Origin: JBHJHP01 sp042219825
GTDB taxonomy: Bacteria > Bacteroidota > Bacteroidia > Bacteroidales > UBA5342
Length of the DNA stretch: 64,000 nucleotides
Assembly: GCF_042219825.1 (NCBI RefSeq)
Contig: NZ_JBHJHQ010000007.1
Span: 124,001-188,000, forward strand
Reading direction: 5' to 3'
Numbering within the stretch: the stretch's first letter is position 1; each line of letters opens with the position of its first letter. This document shows positions 42,802 through 52,300 of this stretch, piece after piece. Below the pieces are notes generated by a model that did no database searches, was not told the origin of the DNA, and worked only from the letters and a program-made list of their open reading frames with translations. A program made the translations under genes and the position numbers.

Positions 42802-44091
42802 ATGAATCCACAAGCCAAAGAATTAAACGACATTATTCAGGCAAAAAGCCCTGTCGTTTTCGACTTGTTATCGGAAAAAGGGAAAAATATTTTCTTCCCT
42901 AAGAAAGGAATCCTGGGGCAGACTGCTGAAGCCAAGGGAACTAAGATTAATGCAACAATTGGTGCTGCCATCGAGGACGATAACAGTCCGATGCGTCTGC
43001 CATCCATCGAAAAGAACATTAATCTTGATCCTTCATTGGTTTTTCCCTATGCTCCAAGTTTTGGTCGTCCTGATATCCGAAAGAAATGGAAGGAGATGAT
43101 TTATGACAAAAATCCGGGTCTAAAGGGAAAAAATATCAGCCTTCCGGTTGTAACCAATGCGCTGACTCATGGGATCAGCATGATGGGTTACATGTTTGTA
43201 AATGACGGTGATGAGGTAATTGTTCCGGATTTATTCTGGGGTAATTATAACCTGATCCTGACCAATGCATACGGTGCAAAGCTGGTTAAATTCAATACTT
43301 TTAAAGATAAGGGATTTGATGTTGAAGCTTTGAAAGAGCAACTGCTGTCAGGTGGAGACAAAAAGATCGTTATTCTGAACTTTCCGAATAACCCGACCGG
43401 TTATACACCAACATTTGCCGAAATGAAGGCCATAGTTGCTGCCGTAAGCGAAGCTGCAGAAGCCGGTAAGAAAATCGTTGCTGTTATGGATGATGCTTAT
43501 TTCGGACTGGTCTATGAGGATGGTGTGGCAACAGAATCAATATTTTCGGAGCTGGCTGATATGCACGAAAATGTGCTGGCAGTTAAAGTAGATGGGCCGA
43601 CAAAGGAAGATTATGTATGGGGATTTCGTGTAGGATTCATCTCTTATGGGTTCAAAGGAGCTGATGATGCCATTTATAGTGCTTTGGAATCAAAAACTGC
43701 CGGAGCTGTGAGGGGTAACATTTCCAATGCCGCAAATATTTCACAGTCGTTATTGCTGCATGCGTTTGAATCTCCGGATTATCAGACGGAGAAAGATCGC
43801 AAATATGACATCATGAAAGCGCGTTACGATGCAGTAAAAGAAGCGTTAAATGAAGAAAAGTATAAGACATATTTTAGTGCCCTGCCTTTCAATTCCGGTT
43901 ATTTTATGTGCGTAAAGTTGCGCGAAGGAATGGAAGCTGATAAAGTAAGGCAGATTCTGATTGAAAAATACAGCATTGGTCTGATTGCTCTGGGCGATAT
44001 TTTACGTATCGCATTTTCTGCTGTTGCGGCAAGCGATATCAAAACCATGTTCGAGGGAATTTACAACGCCTGTCTTGATGCAGATGCTTAA
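42802..44091 (+). CDS. PLP-dependent class I/II aminotransferase
   Basis: This 429-aa fold-type I aminotransferase shows NFPNNPTGYTPT (substrate/PLP contacts around residue 193), VMDDAYFGL (D231 and Y233, cofactor ring), DGPTKEDYVWG with K268 as likely Schiff-base lysine, and FRVGFI (R276). It probably transfers amino groups of aspartate-, aromatic- or related acids; the specificity is not evident. It has its own promoter and is followed by a good intrinsic terminator, so it is monocistronic. Confidence 0.88.
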   Translation: MNPQAKELNDIIQAKSPVVFDLLSEKGKNIFFPKKGILGQTAEAKGTKINATIGAAIEDDNSPMRLPSIEKNINLDPSLVFPYAPSFGRPDIRKKWKEMIYDKNPGLKGKNISLPVVTNALTHGISMMGYMFVNDGDEVIVPDLFWGNYNLILTNAYGAKLVKFNTFKDKGFDVEALKEQLLSGGDKKIVILNFPNNPTGYTPTFAEMKAIVAAVSEAAEAGKKIVAVMDDAYFGLVYEDGVATESIFSELADMHENVLAVKVDGPTKEDYVWGFRVGFISYGFKGADDAIYSALESKTAGAVRGNISNAANISQSLLLHAFESPDYQTEKDRKYDIMKARYDAVKEALNEEKYKTYFSALPFNSGYFMCVKLREGMEADKVRQILIEKYSIGLIALGDILRIAFSAVAASDIKTMFEGIYNACLDADA

Positions 44092-44114
44092 ACAGATAAG
44101 ATATAGCCAATTAG

Positions 44115-44143
44115 AACCCGCAGCATGTGTTGTGGGTTTTTTT
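44115..44143 (+). terminator. Intrinsic terminator after the aminotransferase gene
   Basis: AACCCGCA (44115-44122) pairs with TGTGGGTT (44131-44138), with one mismatch, followed by an unbroken T-run to 44143. It lies about 25 bp after the stop codon. Confidence 0.85.
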
Positions 44144-44189
44144 GTGCGTAACTTTTAAATGTAATACAACATAAAAGCAACTTTAATTA

Positions 44190-44220
44190 TTGGCTGAATA
44201 GTACAGGATTGTTATATTTG
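44190..44220 (+). promoter_or_regulatory. Promoter of the PHP-rhomboid-gmhB-pabC operon
   Basis: TTG (44190-44192), 20 bp, then TATATTTG (44213-44220) is a strong Bacteroidota promoter. AGAGGAA (44221-44227) follows directly and may serve as ribosome-binding site for the GTG at 44235. Confidence 0.6.
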
Positions 44221-44234
44221 AGAGGAATTCTAAA

Positions 44235-45095
44235 GTGCAGATTATGCTTTGGACCAATTATCATTGTCATACGCAGTATTGTGATGGAAGAGCGGATGCA
44301 AAGGAGTTTGTGAAAGCTGCCGTGAGGTCAGATTTCACAAAACTTGGATTTTCATCACATTCTCCTGTGCCTTATCATTCGGATTGGAATATGAGAGCGT
44401 CCGATATACCTCTTTATATCAATGAGGTTTTGACACTCAGAGAAAAATACTGTCATAAGATAGAGATCTTACTGGGAATGGAGGTGGATTATATTCCCGG
44501 AATGTTTGGTCCGCAAAGTAAACTTATAAAGGCTTTACCAACTGATTACCTGATAGCATCTGTTCATTATCTCGATTATCTACCTGACGGAACACCATGG
44601 TCTGTTGATGGTCCGGTAGAATGGTTCGATCTTGGTATCAAAACGATTTTTAACGGAGATATCCGGAAATTCGCCAGGCGGTACACGGAAGTTTCCTGTG
44701 AGATGATGGAGCATAATGGTTTCGATATTGTTGGTCATATTGATAAAATGTATCAGCATGGATCAAGATATCACAATGTGAATGAGATATGGTATAAAGA
44801 TCTGGTAGGACAGCTATTGGATGTTGCCAGCCAAAAGGATTTGATTGTTGAAATTAATACTAAATCTTACCGGAAACTGGGATTCTTTTATCCGCACCAG
44901 TCATTCTTTAAATTACTGGCAGATAAGAATATCAGGGTCACTATAAACAGCGATACGCACGATCCGGAAAACATAGATCTGGCATTTACCGAAGCTGCTG
45001 AAGCTCTGACTGAGGCCGGAATAGCTGGTGTGGTAGAATTTATCGACGGACAGTGGCAGGAGTGTGGACTGACTAAAAAGGGAGTGTTGGTATGA
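44235..45095 (+). CDS. PHP-domain phosphatase, histidinol-phosphatase (HisK) type
   Basis: This 286-aa PHP-domain hydrolase begins NYHCHTQYCDGRADAKEFVKAA, with the metal-binding HxH, and continues FSSHSPVPYHSDW, LLGMEVDYIPG and VHYLDYLPDG. The C-terminal TINSDTHDPENID supplies further metal ligands. The family includes HisK histidinol-phosphatases and generic phosphoesterases; no other his genes are near, so the substrate is uncertain. Start: GTG at 44235 fits AGAGGAA at 44221-44227, but ATG at 44244 (MLWTNYHCHT) is an alternative. It is the first of four tightly packed genes. Confidence 0.85.
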   Translation: MQIMLWTNYHCHTQYCDGRADAKEFVKAAVRSDFTKLGFSSHSPVPYHSDWNMRASDIPLYINEVLTLREKYCHKIEILLGMEVDYIPGMFGPQSKLIKALPTDYLIASVHYLDYLPDGTPWSVDGPVEWFDLGIKTIFNGDIRKFARRYTEVSCEMMEHNGFDIVGHIDKMYQHGSRYHNVNEIWYKDLVGQLLDVASQKDLIVEINTKSYRKLGFFYPHQSFFKLLADKNIRVTINSDTHDPENIDLAFTEAAEALTEAGIAGVVEFIDGQWQECGLTKKGVLV

Positions 45096-45703
45096 TGCTG
45101 ATAGGAATAATTGTGTTAACCGCTCTTGTATCTGCCCAGGGATTCAGAGATAATGTGTTGTTGAATAAACTGTCGTTCAATCCGCATAAAATTAATTATC
45201 ACAGGGAATATTACAGGGTGTTCAGCCATGGTTTGGTTCATGCAGACTGGATGCATTTGGGTGTAAATATGTTTGTGTTGTATATGTTTGCTAATTCACT
45301 GGAAAATCAGTTAAGTAACAATGCACATCTGTTGAACGGTACATTTTTATTTACTCTGTTATACGTTACAGCGCTTCCGGTTTCTTCGGCGGTTTCCTAT
45401 AAAAAGCATAAGGACAATCCATATTATACGGCTATTGGGGCATCAGGAGCTGTGTCGGCAGTTGTGTTTGCCAATATTTTTTATGATCCGTGGAACCTGT
45501 TGTATTTTTTTGGAATCATTCCGATTCCGGGAATTATTTTCGGTGCGGGTTACCTTTACTATTCATATTACATGAGCAGAAAAAACATTGATAATGTGGG
45601 GCATGATGCCCATTTTTGGGGTGCGGTGTACGGATTTATATTTCCGGTATTAATACATCCAGGGAGCATTTTTGATTTTATTTCGAAATTGAACCCCTTT
45701 TAA
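45092..45703 (+). CDS. Rhomboid-family intramembrane serine protease
   Basis: This 203-aa six-helix protein has the rhomboid active site: GASGA with nucleophile S118, and catalytic H174 in GHDAHFWGAVYG. The HADWMHLGVNMFVLY segment carries the conserved H55 and N59 of helix 2. Rhomboids cut transmembrane substrates within the membrane. The ATG overlaps the PHP gene by four bases; gmhB starts 8 bp after its stop. The substrate is unknown. Confidence 0.92.
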   Translation: MMLIGIIVLTALVSAQGFRDNVLLNKLSFNPHKINYHREYYRVFSHGLVHADWMHLGVNMFVLYMFANSLENQLSNNAHLLNGTFLFTLLYVTALPVSSAVSYKKHKDNPYYTAIGASGAVSAVVFANIFYDPWNLLYFFGIIPIPGIIFGAGYLYYSYYMSRKNIDNVGHDAHFWGAVYGFIFPVLIHPGSIFDFISKLNPF

Positions 45704-45711
45704 TAAGGACA

Positions 45712-46212
45712 ATGAGGAAGGCGATATTTATTGACAGGGACGGAACAATAAACAGCGATGTTGGCCATTATTATATCTACAAACCAGAGGATTTTAAACT
45801 GAATCCCGGTGTTGGAGAAGGCCTGAAATTGCTACAGGATGTCGGATTTTTAATTATAGTGATCACAAATCAAGGTGGCGTAGCTAAAGGCGAATATACC
45901 ATTTCTGACGTGGAAAAGGTACATCTTGAAATGCGTAACCAGCTTAAGAAGTTCGGTGTTTCACTAACCGAAATTTATTACTGTCCGCATCACAGCGATA
46001 TACAACGTTGCCTGTGTCGTAAACCAGGGAACCTGAATATTGAAAAGGCTATTTCGCGTTTTCGGATCGACAGAACACAATCGTACATGATAGGTGACAG
46101 TGAGCGTGACATGCAGGCGGGACAGAAATCGAAATTGCGCTGCATAAAAATATCCACAAATGCTGATCTGCTTCCGGTGTGCCAGGAAATTTTAGATGAA
46201 CACAGGGCATGA
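45712..46212 (+). CDS. gmhB: HAD-IIIA phosphatase, heptose 1,7-bisphosphate phosphatase-like
   Basis: This 166-aa HAD phosphatase has FIDRDGT (D8, D10), TNQGG and IGDSERDM. It also has the Cys/His zinc-binding loop CPHHSDIQRCLCRKPG that marks the GmhB/HisB-N branch. GmhB dephosphorylates D-glycero-D-manno-heptose 1,7-bisphosphate on the way to lipopolysaccharide heptose. A histidinol-phosphate phosphatase role is also possible, given the HisK-like gene in the same operon. Its stop overlaps the next gene by four bases. Confidence 0.85.
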   Translation: MRKAIFIDRDGTINSDVGHYYIYKPEDFKLNPGVGEGLKLLQDVGFLIIVITNQGGVAKGEYTISDVEKVHLEMRNQLKKFGVSLTEIYYCPHHSDIQRCLCRKPGNLNIEKAISRFRIDRTQSYMIGDSERDMQAGQKSKLRCIKISTNADLLPVCQEILDEHRA

Positions 46213-47054
46213 TAAGACACATATGTTTTAACGGTGATTTATATCCAGCCAAAGAATTTACGGTAGGTATAAAAAACCGTGCATTCCGTTATGGAGACGG
46301 ATTGTTTGAAACCATGCGCAGCCGGGGCACAACCATCCCGTTTTTTGATTACCATTACGAACGTTTGTTTCGCGGAATGGATGTTATGCGGATGGTTCCG
46401 GGAATGGTTAATAGTTCATTATTGAGAGAGTCGGCAGAAAGGCTGATAAAAGCAGACAAACTTTTTAACGGGAACAGCATTCGTATTTCCGTGTTCAGAA
46501 AAGAAGGCGGTAAATATGCTCCCCTTACGAACGAAGTCGATTTTCTGATTGAAGTTGATTCGGTAGCAGATAACAAATTTACACTGAACGATAAAGGTTT
46601 ATTTGTGGATACTTACGAGGAGCATTTCAAATCTTCGTCAGAACTTGGAAATTTTAAAAACAGCAGTGCGGCCTTGCTTGTTCTTGCGGGCATTAATATG
46701 CAGCGGCGAAAGTTAGATGACATATTGATTCTAAATGAAAACAACGTGCTGGTGGAGGCTTTGTCTTCGAATGTATTTATTTACAAGGCGAATAAATTGA
46801 TTACGCCTTCGTTAAAAACAGGTTGCGTGGATGGCGTAATGCGCCGTGTAATCCTGGAAATAGCATCAGAACAAAATATAGAGTTGAAGGAAAGCAACAG
46901 CCTTGTGCCTGAAGATTTGCTAACCTCGGACGAAGTATTTGTCTCCAATGCCATGCGCGGCATAAACTGGGTGGTTGCTTATAAAACCAAACGTTATCTG
47001 TATAAGATGAGCCGGTTTCTGATAGCAGAGATCAATAAAAAGGCCGGATTCTAA
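46209..47054 (+). CDS. Class IV aminotransferase / aminodeoxychorismate lyase-like
   Basis: This 281-aa fold-type IV PLP enzyme has NRAFRYGDGLFETMR at the N terminus and LGNFKNSSAALLVLAG with the likely catalytic lysine. DILILNENNVLVEALSSNVF then TGCVDGVMRRVILE bind the cofactor phosphate. The family covers PabC (folate), IlvE and D-amino-acid transaminases; the size and motif style suit PabC-like proteins, but specificity is not certain. It ends the four-gene operon at a bidirectional terminator. Confidence 0.82.
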   Translation: MIRHICFNGDLYPAKEFTVGIKNRAFRYGDGLFETMRSRGTTIPFFDYHYERLFRGMDVMRMVPGMVNSSLLRESAERLIKADKLFNGNSIRISVFRKEGGKYAPLTNEVDFLIEVDSVADNKFTLNDKGLFVDTYEEHFKSSSELGNFKNSSAALLVLAGINMQRRKLDDILILNENNVLVEALSSNVFIYKANKLITPSLKTGCVDGVMRRVILEIASEQNIELKESNSLVPEDLLTSDEVFVSNAMRGINWVVAYKTKRYLYKMSRFLIAEINKKAGF

Positions 47055-47060
47055 AAAAAA

Positions 47061-47090
47061 AATCAGGATCCCAAAAATGAAATCCTGATT
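47061..47090. terminator. Bidirectional terminator between convergent genes
   Basis: AATCAGGAT (47061-47069) and ATCCTGATT (47082-47090) form a perfect 9-bp stem. An A-run on the left side serves as T-run for the minus strand, and ATTTTAT lies on the right. It serves both the pabC-like gene and the SRPBCC gene. Confidence 0.85.
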
Positions 47091-47104
47091 CATATTTTAT
47101 CGCA

Positions 47105-48112
47105 TTACTTTAAAGGTACATAAACAATAGTTTCCCATTTGTCCTGATCCGGTTCCATCATCGGATCAGTGGTGTAGATTTCGAATGCCTGTTTTGAGTT
47201 ATCTGCCTTCATTTTGTTATAACGAATGTAACTAAAGGCCGCAGACCAGGCGTTGCCTGTATTTTCATATTTCCCAAGGTGCTGCACTTTCAGTGCTTTT
47301 CCTGCAGGAAGCATCCCCGAAACAATGCCATCCATTTCAGTTATCTCGCCCTGAACCGGAATCGCTGCAATAATATTTACCGGGCCACCATCCATCCCAA
47401 AGTCATTGTAAATGCTGAGAGGATGTCCTGCAACTTCCAGCTTTGGATGCTGATTAATCACATCGGCCAACCGGATATAGGCATTATTCATAAATGTATC
47501 CAGGGCTTCAAATTCAAGTTCTCCTTCAATACCTATATAATTCTGCTGATCCACATTTTCTACCCCCAGAACGTTCACTTCAGAACTTACTTTCCCTGTT
47601 TCCAGTTTTTCCTTTAGCATGCTCAGGCCTCTTTCATAATCCATCCCTATCATTGGCTCCATCTGCTTAGCCATAAATTTAAAAAGGAATGGCATCTTCC
47701 CTTTCATGCCCCAGGTGATCTCAGCTTCTGTTGAATCACCCTTGAATGTCCAGTATACATCTGAATTTGACGGGAACGGTTCTTTAAAATTCAATCCTTC
47801 TTCGATAAGTTCATTAGGTATCAGTTTCGTTGTGGTCATTTCGCCTGATCCTGTGAGTTTCCCTTTCCAGGAATAACCATGATTCAGTGTTCCCGGCTCG
47901 CCGGTATAGTTCATTTCTGCATCTTTCTCCATGATCAGCCATGGCGACCAGTCTTTCCAGTTTTTATAATCTGCAATAAATGTAAAGGCTTTTGATACAG
48001 GAACATCAACTTTAACAGTCCGTTTCACATGGTACGAACCATCTATAACCGCCAGCCAAATAACCACTCCGGCTATAATTATGGCGAGAATAAGTAAAAT
48101 TTTTTTAATCAT
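47105..48112 (-). CDS. SRPBCC and GyrI-like ligand-binding fusion protein
   Basis: This 335-aa protein has an N-terminal anchor helix (ILLILAIIIAGVVIWLAV). It then has a START/SRPBCC domain (VKVDVPVSKAFTFIADYKNWKDWSPWLI to about residue 170), and a C-terminal GyrI-like small-molecule-binding domain (QNYIGIEGELEFEA; GKALKVQHLGKYENTGNAW; FEIYTTDPMMEPDQDKWETIVYVPL). Both domains bind hydrophobic ligands. The fusion is recurrent in Bacteroidota; its function is not established. It is divergent from the DUF4954 gene. Confidence 0.85.
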   Translation of the reverse strand: MIKKILLILAIIIAGVVIWLAVIDGSYHVKRTVKVDVPVSKAFTFIADYKNWKDWSPWLIMEKDAEMNYTGEPGTLNHGYSWKGKLTGSGEMTTTKLIPNELIEEGLNFKEPFPSNSDVYWTFKGDSTEAEITWGMKGKMPFLFKFMAKQMEPMIGMDYERGLSMLKEKLETGKVSSEVNVLGVENVDQQNYIGIEGELEFEALDTFMNNAYIRLADVINQHPKLEVAGHPLSIYNDFGMDGGPVNIIAAIPVQGEITEMDGIVSGMLPAGKALKVQHLGKYENTGNAWSAAFSYIRYNKMKADNSKQAFEIYTTDPMMEPDQDKWETIVYVPLK

Positions 48113-48225
48113 AATTACTAAGGTTATATCTTTGTTACTACAATAAAAACAAAAAAACGGTTAAGTTGTTGGGATCCAAAGGGAAATAAAATTTACTAAA
48201 TTCCGTTTTTGGTTAAACAGACTCT

Positions 48226-50214
48226 ATGAACTATAGAAATCTACATCCTTCTGAGATAGAAATACTTGAAGGCCATGATTGCCAGTGTGAAGATTGGGAT
48301 CTTGTCATGGTAAAAGATGGTTTTAATCCGAACCGGATTAAAAAAACACAATTCTCGGGTAAAATAAAAATAGGTGTACTGGAAAAAGATCATCTGTTTT
48401 CCAGTGGTATCAGGAGACCTTCGTCCGTTTCAGGTGCTTTTTTACATAATTGTATCATAGGTGATAATGTTTATATCCATAAGATCAGGAATCATATTGC
48501 CAATTACAACATCGGCGATGAAACGGTGATTGAAAATGTAGATATCATAGAGGTTACGGAGAAGTCCTCATTTGGAAACGGTGTTCACGCTAAGGTGTTG
48601 AACGAAACCGGTGGACGCGAGGTTCCTGTGTTTGACTACCTCTCTGCTCATTTGGCCTATATAATTGCACTTTACCGTTATCGCCCGAAACTCATTGAGC
48701 GGTTGTATCAGATGATAGATGAGTACGCAGAGTCGGTAACTTCGGACATGGGCACCATTGGGAAATCGGCCAGTATAAGAAACTGTCAGTTTTTAAGGAA
48801 TGTGCGGATTGGTGACAGTGCAGTGATTGAGGGCGTAAGTTTTATAAAAAATGCCAGTATTAACAGTAACGAACACGATCCTGTATTTCTCGGTTGCGGA
48901 ATAAAGATTGAGGACAGCATTGTGTCGTCAGGATCAAAAATTGCCGAGTCGGTGATCCTTGAAAGTTGCTTTGTAGGGCAGGGATGTAAAATGGGTAAAC
49001 ATTATTCGGCAGAGAATTCACTGTTTTTCTCCAATTTTGAAGGCTATCATGGTGAAGCCTGCTCTATCTTCGCTGCACCATTTACGGTGACACACCATAA
49101 ATCAACCTTATTAATTGCAGGATACTTCTCGTTTTGTAATGCAGGTAGTGGCTCAAACCAGAGTAACCATATGTACAAGCTGGGGCCTATTCATCAGGGC
49201 ATTATGGAGCGGGGTGCAAAAACAACCAGTGATTCATATCTGCTTTGGCCAGCTAAAGTAGGGCCGTTTACACTGGTTATGGGAAGGCATTATAAAAATT
49301 CCGATACCAGCGATCTTCCTTTTTCTTACATGATAGAAAATAAGGATGAGAGCGTTTTGGTTCCGGCTATTAACCTGAAAAGTGTTGGTACTATTCGGGA
49401 TGCACAAAAATGGCCCCGGAGGGACCGACGTCAGGATCCGGTTAAGCTGGATTATATCAATTTCAACCTGTTGAGTCCTTTTACCATTCGTAAAATGATT
49501 GCAGGCCGTGTGATTCTGAAACATTTATTTGAAATTTCAGGCGAGCGGGCAGAACAATATACCTTTCATAATGTGGTAATAGAAAAAAAATCATTGTTGC
49601 GTGGGATTGAACTGTATCAGATCGGGATCAATAAATTTTTGGGAAACTCTATTATCAAAAGGCTTGAAAATCTGCAATTCGGTTCCGATGAGGAAATCTG
49701 TAAGCGTTTAAAACCGGATGAAGAACTTGGCAAAGGCGAATGGATTGATCTGGCCGGACTAATAGCACCACAGGAAGCCATTAATGATCTTTTGGACCGG
49801 ATTGAAAACGGCGCTATTAAGAGTTTGAAAGAGGTTAATAAGACCTTTAAATTCCTGCATAAGAAATATTACGATATCGAATGGACCTGGGCAATGGATA
49901 TTCTGGAACAGGAGGAGAAAAAGAGTTACGATAAATTTACTGCAACTGATGTGGTCCGTATTGTGGAACGTTGGAAAGATAGTGTGATAGGTTTGGATAA
50001 AATGTTATACGAGGATGCCCGGAAAGAATTTACCCTATCCAAGCAAACCGGTTTTGGTGCCGACGGGGATGACTTTAACAGAAAGATAGATTTTGAACAG
50101 GTTCGGGGCGATTTTGAACAACATGAAGCGGTTGCCGCCATAAAGGAACATATGGTTAAAAAGGAAGCACTGGGCAACGAGCTGATAGGTCGCTTAAAAC
50201 ACCTGGTTAACTAA
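48226..50214 (+). CDS. DUF4954 family protein with left-handed beta-helix
   Basis: This 662-aa soluble protein matches the DUF4954 family of Bacteroidota. Residues 75-330 contain hexapeptide-type left-handed beta-helix coils (NCIIGDNVYIHKIRNHIANYNIGDETVIENV; IGKSASIRNCQFLRNVRIGDSAVIEGVSF; IEDSIVSSGSKIAESVILESCFVG), as in nucleotidyl- and acyltransferases that act on sugars. The catalytic chemistry is unknown. A helical C-terminal third follows. It stands alone and converges with DUF4294, their stops touching at 50214/50215. Confidence 0.85.
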   Translation: MNYRNLHPSEIEILEGHDCQCEDWDLVMVKDGFNPNRIKKTQFSGKIKIGVLEKDHLFSSGIRRPSSVSGAFLHNCIIGDNVYIHKIRNHIANYNIGDETVIENVDIIEVTEKSSFGNGVHAKVLNETGGREVPVFDYLSAHLAYIIALYRYRPKLIERLYQMIDEYAESVTSDMGTIGKSASIRNCQFLRNVRIGDSAVIEGVSFIKNASINSNEHDPVFLGCGIKIEDSIVSSGSKIAESVILESCFVGQGCKMGKHYSAENSLFFSNFEGYHGEACSIFAAPFTVTHHKSTLLIAGYFSFCNAGSGSNQSNHMYKLGPIHQGIMERGAKTTSDSYLLWPAKVGPFTLVMGRHYKNSDTSDLPFSYMIENKDESVLVPAINLKSVGTIRDAQKWPRRDRRQDPVKLDYINFNLLSPFTIRKMIAGRVILKHLFEISGERAEQYTFHNVVIEKKSLLRGIELYQIGINKFLGNSIIKRLENLQFGSDEEICKRLKPDEELGKGEWIDLAGLIAPQEAINDLLDRIENGAIKSLKEVNKTFKFLHKKYYDIEWTWAMDILEQEEKKSYDKFTATDVVRIVERWKDSVIGLDKMLYEDARKEFTLSKQTGFGADGDDFNRKIDFEQVRGDFEQHEAVAAIKEHMVKKEALGNELIGRLKHLVN

Positions 50215-50808
50215 TTACAGAAGGCCTAGCTCAACCATTCTGACTACCTGCTCCGTTTGAAGATCTTCACCCTTTGCGTCGTATTCGGCTTTAAGGTTCG
50301 CGCCAAAAATACGTGCAATACCCTGCCAGAAGAATGCAGAGAACCCGCCTCTGTATAATTTAACAAGTTCGAAAGAATTTTGCTGACATTCACGGTCAAC
50401 AAGCTTAATCAAAAGTCTGCCTTGTGAAAAAGTGAGTTTTCTTAATGGCTGCTCAAATTCTGAAAACAGATCTTTCTCCACACTTTTAAGATACTCTTTC
50501 CTGGCCTTTTCGCCTTTAATGTTCTGCAGGGAATCGTTAACATTGTCCAGGATATTTGCTGCCTGTTTAGCATAAGGTAAAGTAATCCTGACATCCCTGA
50601 TCAAACGGTTATATAATCTGCGCTGCCTGTTATTTTTGAAAACCGGACGCGGGTAAACATCAATCTGTGGTAGAATTTTCATGTAAATGGTGTCTTTCTG
50701 TGGAACAGTAGCAGGCGGAATATCGGCCATTGCAGTAGCTTTGCTCTCGGAAAATGCCGGGAACAGACCAGATACAATGAAAAGAAATATGATTATGTAT
50801 TTGCTCAT
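50215..50808 (-). CDS. DUF4294 secreted protein
   Basis: This 197-aa protein has a signal peptide (ending LFPAFS). Its conserved core begins QIDVYPRPVFKNNRQRRLYNRLIRDVRITLPYAK and includes RLLIKLVDRECQQNSFELVKLYRGGFSAFFWQGIARIFG. This is the DUF4294 family, a Bacteroidota-specific periplasmic or envelope protein without known function. It directly abuts the convergent DUF4954 gene. No partner is evident. Confidence 0.88.
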   Translation of the reverse strand: MSKYIIIFLFIVSGLFPAFSESKATAMADIPPATVPQKDTIYMKILPQIDVYPRPVFKNNRQRRLYNRLIRDVRITLPYAKQAANILDNVNDSLQNIKGEKARKEYLKSVEKDLFSEFEQPLRKLTFSQGRLLIKLVDRECQQNSFELVKLYRGGFSAFFWQGIARIFGANLKAEYDAKGEDLQTEQVVRMVELGLL

Positions 50809-50970
50809 ATCATAACAAAGTTAAGCAAAGACCATGCAATTTATTACTTAAACGAATAAATCCAAATGGTGGTTATAAATTTAAGTAGTTTAACATATAT
50901 AAAAAAATAAATATGATTGGGGATATGTAATGATTATTTCGTAATTATGCACTGATTTTAAAATAAAGGG

Positions 50971-51726
50971 ATGAAGAAGTTTAGTGGAAGAGTATTGGTT
51001 TTTATTCTCTTAGTTTTTACTGTTACGCTTGTATTTGGCGGTTTACAGGAGATTCTTTCCCTCAATTATTCGTTTGTAATGCTGCCTCAGCTTGCCCCTG
51101 TACTGGCATTTTTACTTTTATCCTTAATTTTTCGCGACATCAGTTTTACGTTGAATTTCAAGGCAGATCCATGGAACATCTATAAAATGGTACTCGCTTT
51201 TATTTTACCTTTTTTGATCCTGTTTAAGGTATACCTGATCGGCAATATGATGGATTTCCCAATGATTATTACCAAACACCGGTTGAGTGCACTTTGGCCT
51301 GTGCTTCCGGGAATGATTCTTGGAGCTGTTGGTGAAGAGATAGGATGGAGAGGATTTTTACAACCTTATTTTGAAAAGAAATTTTCGGTTTTATTATCGG
51401 GAATATTTACCGGTATATTCTGGGGGCTGTGGCATGCTCAACTCTATGCAAACGGAGTGGCTTTTATGTTGTCGTTCCTGTTGTTTACGGTATCATCATC
51501 AGTGGTTGTGACGTGGATGTTACGGGGAACATCCTACAATATCTTAGTGGCTTCATTATTTCATTTGTCGCTGAACCTAGGCTTCTTTTTCTTCTTCGAA
51601 GGATCGTTAAACCATATCGGAATTATGCTGACTAATGGCATCGTCTGGACTATTCCGGCCCTGATAATCGGATTTTCAGCCAATAAACAAACGTTCTACA
51701 ACGATGTTATTAAAGCAGAATCCTGA
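50971..51726 (+). CDS. CPBP-family intramembrane metalloprotease
   Basis: This 251-aa polytopic protein has the CPBP/ABI motifs: EEIGWRG (E122, E123, R127), FWGLWHAQ (H155) and LFHLSLN (H198). These residues form the intramembrane metal site of Rce1-like proteases. Family members process membrane proteins or act in bacteriocin immunity. The next gene (GNAT) starts 9 bp after the stop, so they are probably co-transcribed. Confidence 0.9.
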   Translation: MKKFSGRVLVFILLVFTVTLVFGGLQEILSLNYSFVMLPQLAPVLAFLLLSLIFRDISFTLNFKADPWNIYKMVLAFILPFLILFKVYLIGNMMDFPMIITKHRLSALWPVLPGMILGAVGEEIGWRGFLQPYFEKKFSVLLSGIFTGIFWGLWHAQLYANGVAFMLSFLLFTVSSSVVVTWMLRGTSYNILVASLFHLSLNLGFFFFFEGSLNHIGIMLTNGIVWTIPALIIGFSANKQTFYNDVIKAES

Positions 51727-51735
51727 TAATTTGTT

Positions 51736-52257
51736 ATGACACCAACACCTGTTAAAGAAACTTCGAGGCTTATCCTCAGGGAGTTCCAACTAGAGGATGC
51801 AGAAGCGTTTTACCTGTTAAATTCTGATCCGGAAGTTTTACGATACACCGGTGATTCGTCTTTTGGAAATGTGACCGAAGCCGAAGAATTTATTCGGAAT
51901 TATGATGATTATAGAAAAAACGGATTTGGCCGATGGGCGGTGATCCTCAAATCGACACATGAATTTCTGGGTTGGTGCGGGCTTAAACTGAATGAGGAGA
52001 ATATGATTGATGTCGGATTCCGGTTTTTTAAGAATGAGTGGGGAAAGGGGTATGCCACAGAGGCGGCAAAGAGCACCCTGGAATATGGTTTTAATCAACT
52101 AAAAATGGCAGAAATCATAGGTCGTGCTGCGCTCGCTAATAAAGCTTCCATACGTGTATTGGAAAAAATGGGCATGACGTACTGGAAAATGGCTCCGTGT
52201 CATGGTATTGAGGATGCCTGTTATTACCGGGTCACAAGTGAAACATTTAAAATGTGA
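51736..52257 (+). CDS. GNAT N-acetyltransferase, RimJ/RimL type
   Basis: This 173-aa acetyltransferase has the acceptor-side start ETSRLILREFQLEDAEAFYLL. The acetyl-CoA loop reads FFKNEWGKGYATEAAKSTLEYGF. The ANKASIRVLEKMGM motif is typical of the RimJ/RimL/GNAT_3 branch. The target may be a ribosomal protein N terminus or a small amine. It follows the CPBP gene by 9 bp. Confidence 0.9.
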   Translation: MTPTPVKETSRLILREFQLEDAEAFYLLNSDPEVLRYTGDSSFGNVTEAEEFIRNYDDYRKNGFGRWAVILKSTHEFLGWCGLKLNEENMIDVGFRFFKNEWGKGYATEAAKSTLEYGFNQLKMAEIIGRAALANKASIRVLEKMGMTYWKMAPCHGIEDACYYRVTSETFKM

Positions 52258-52300
52258 CAGCCGGTTTGTATGGCAGGCTTTTATGGTTTATTTTTGATCC

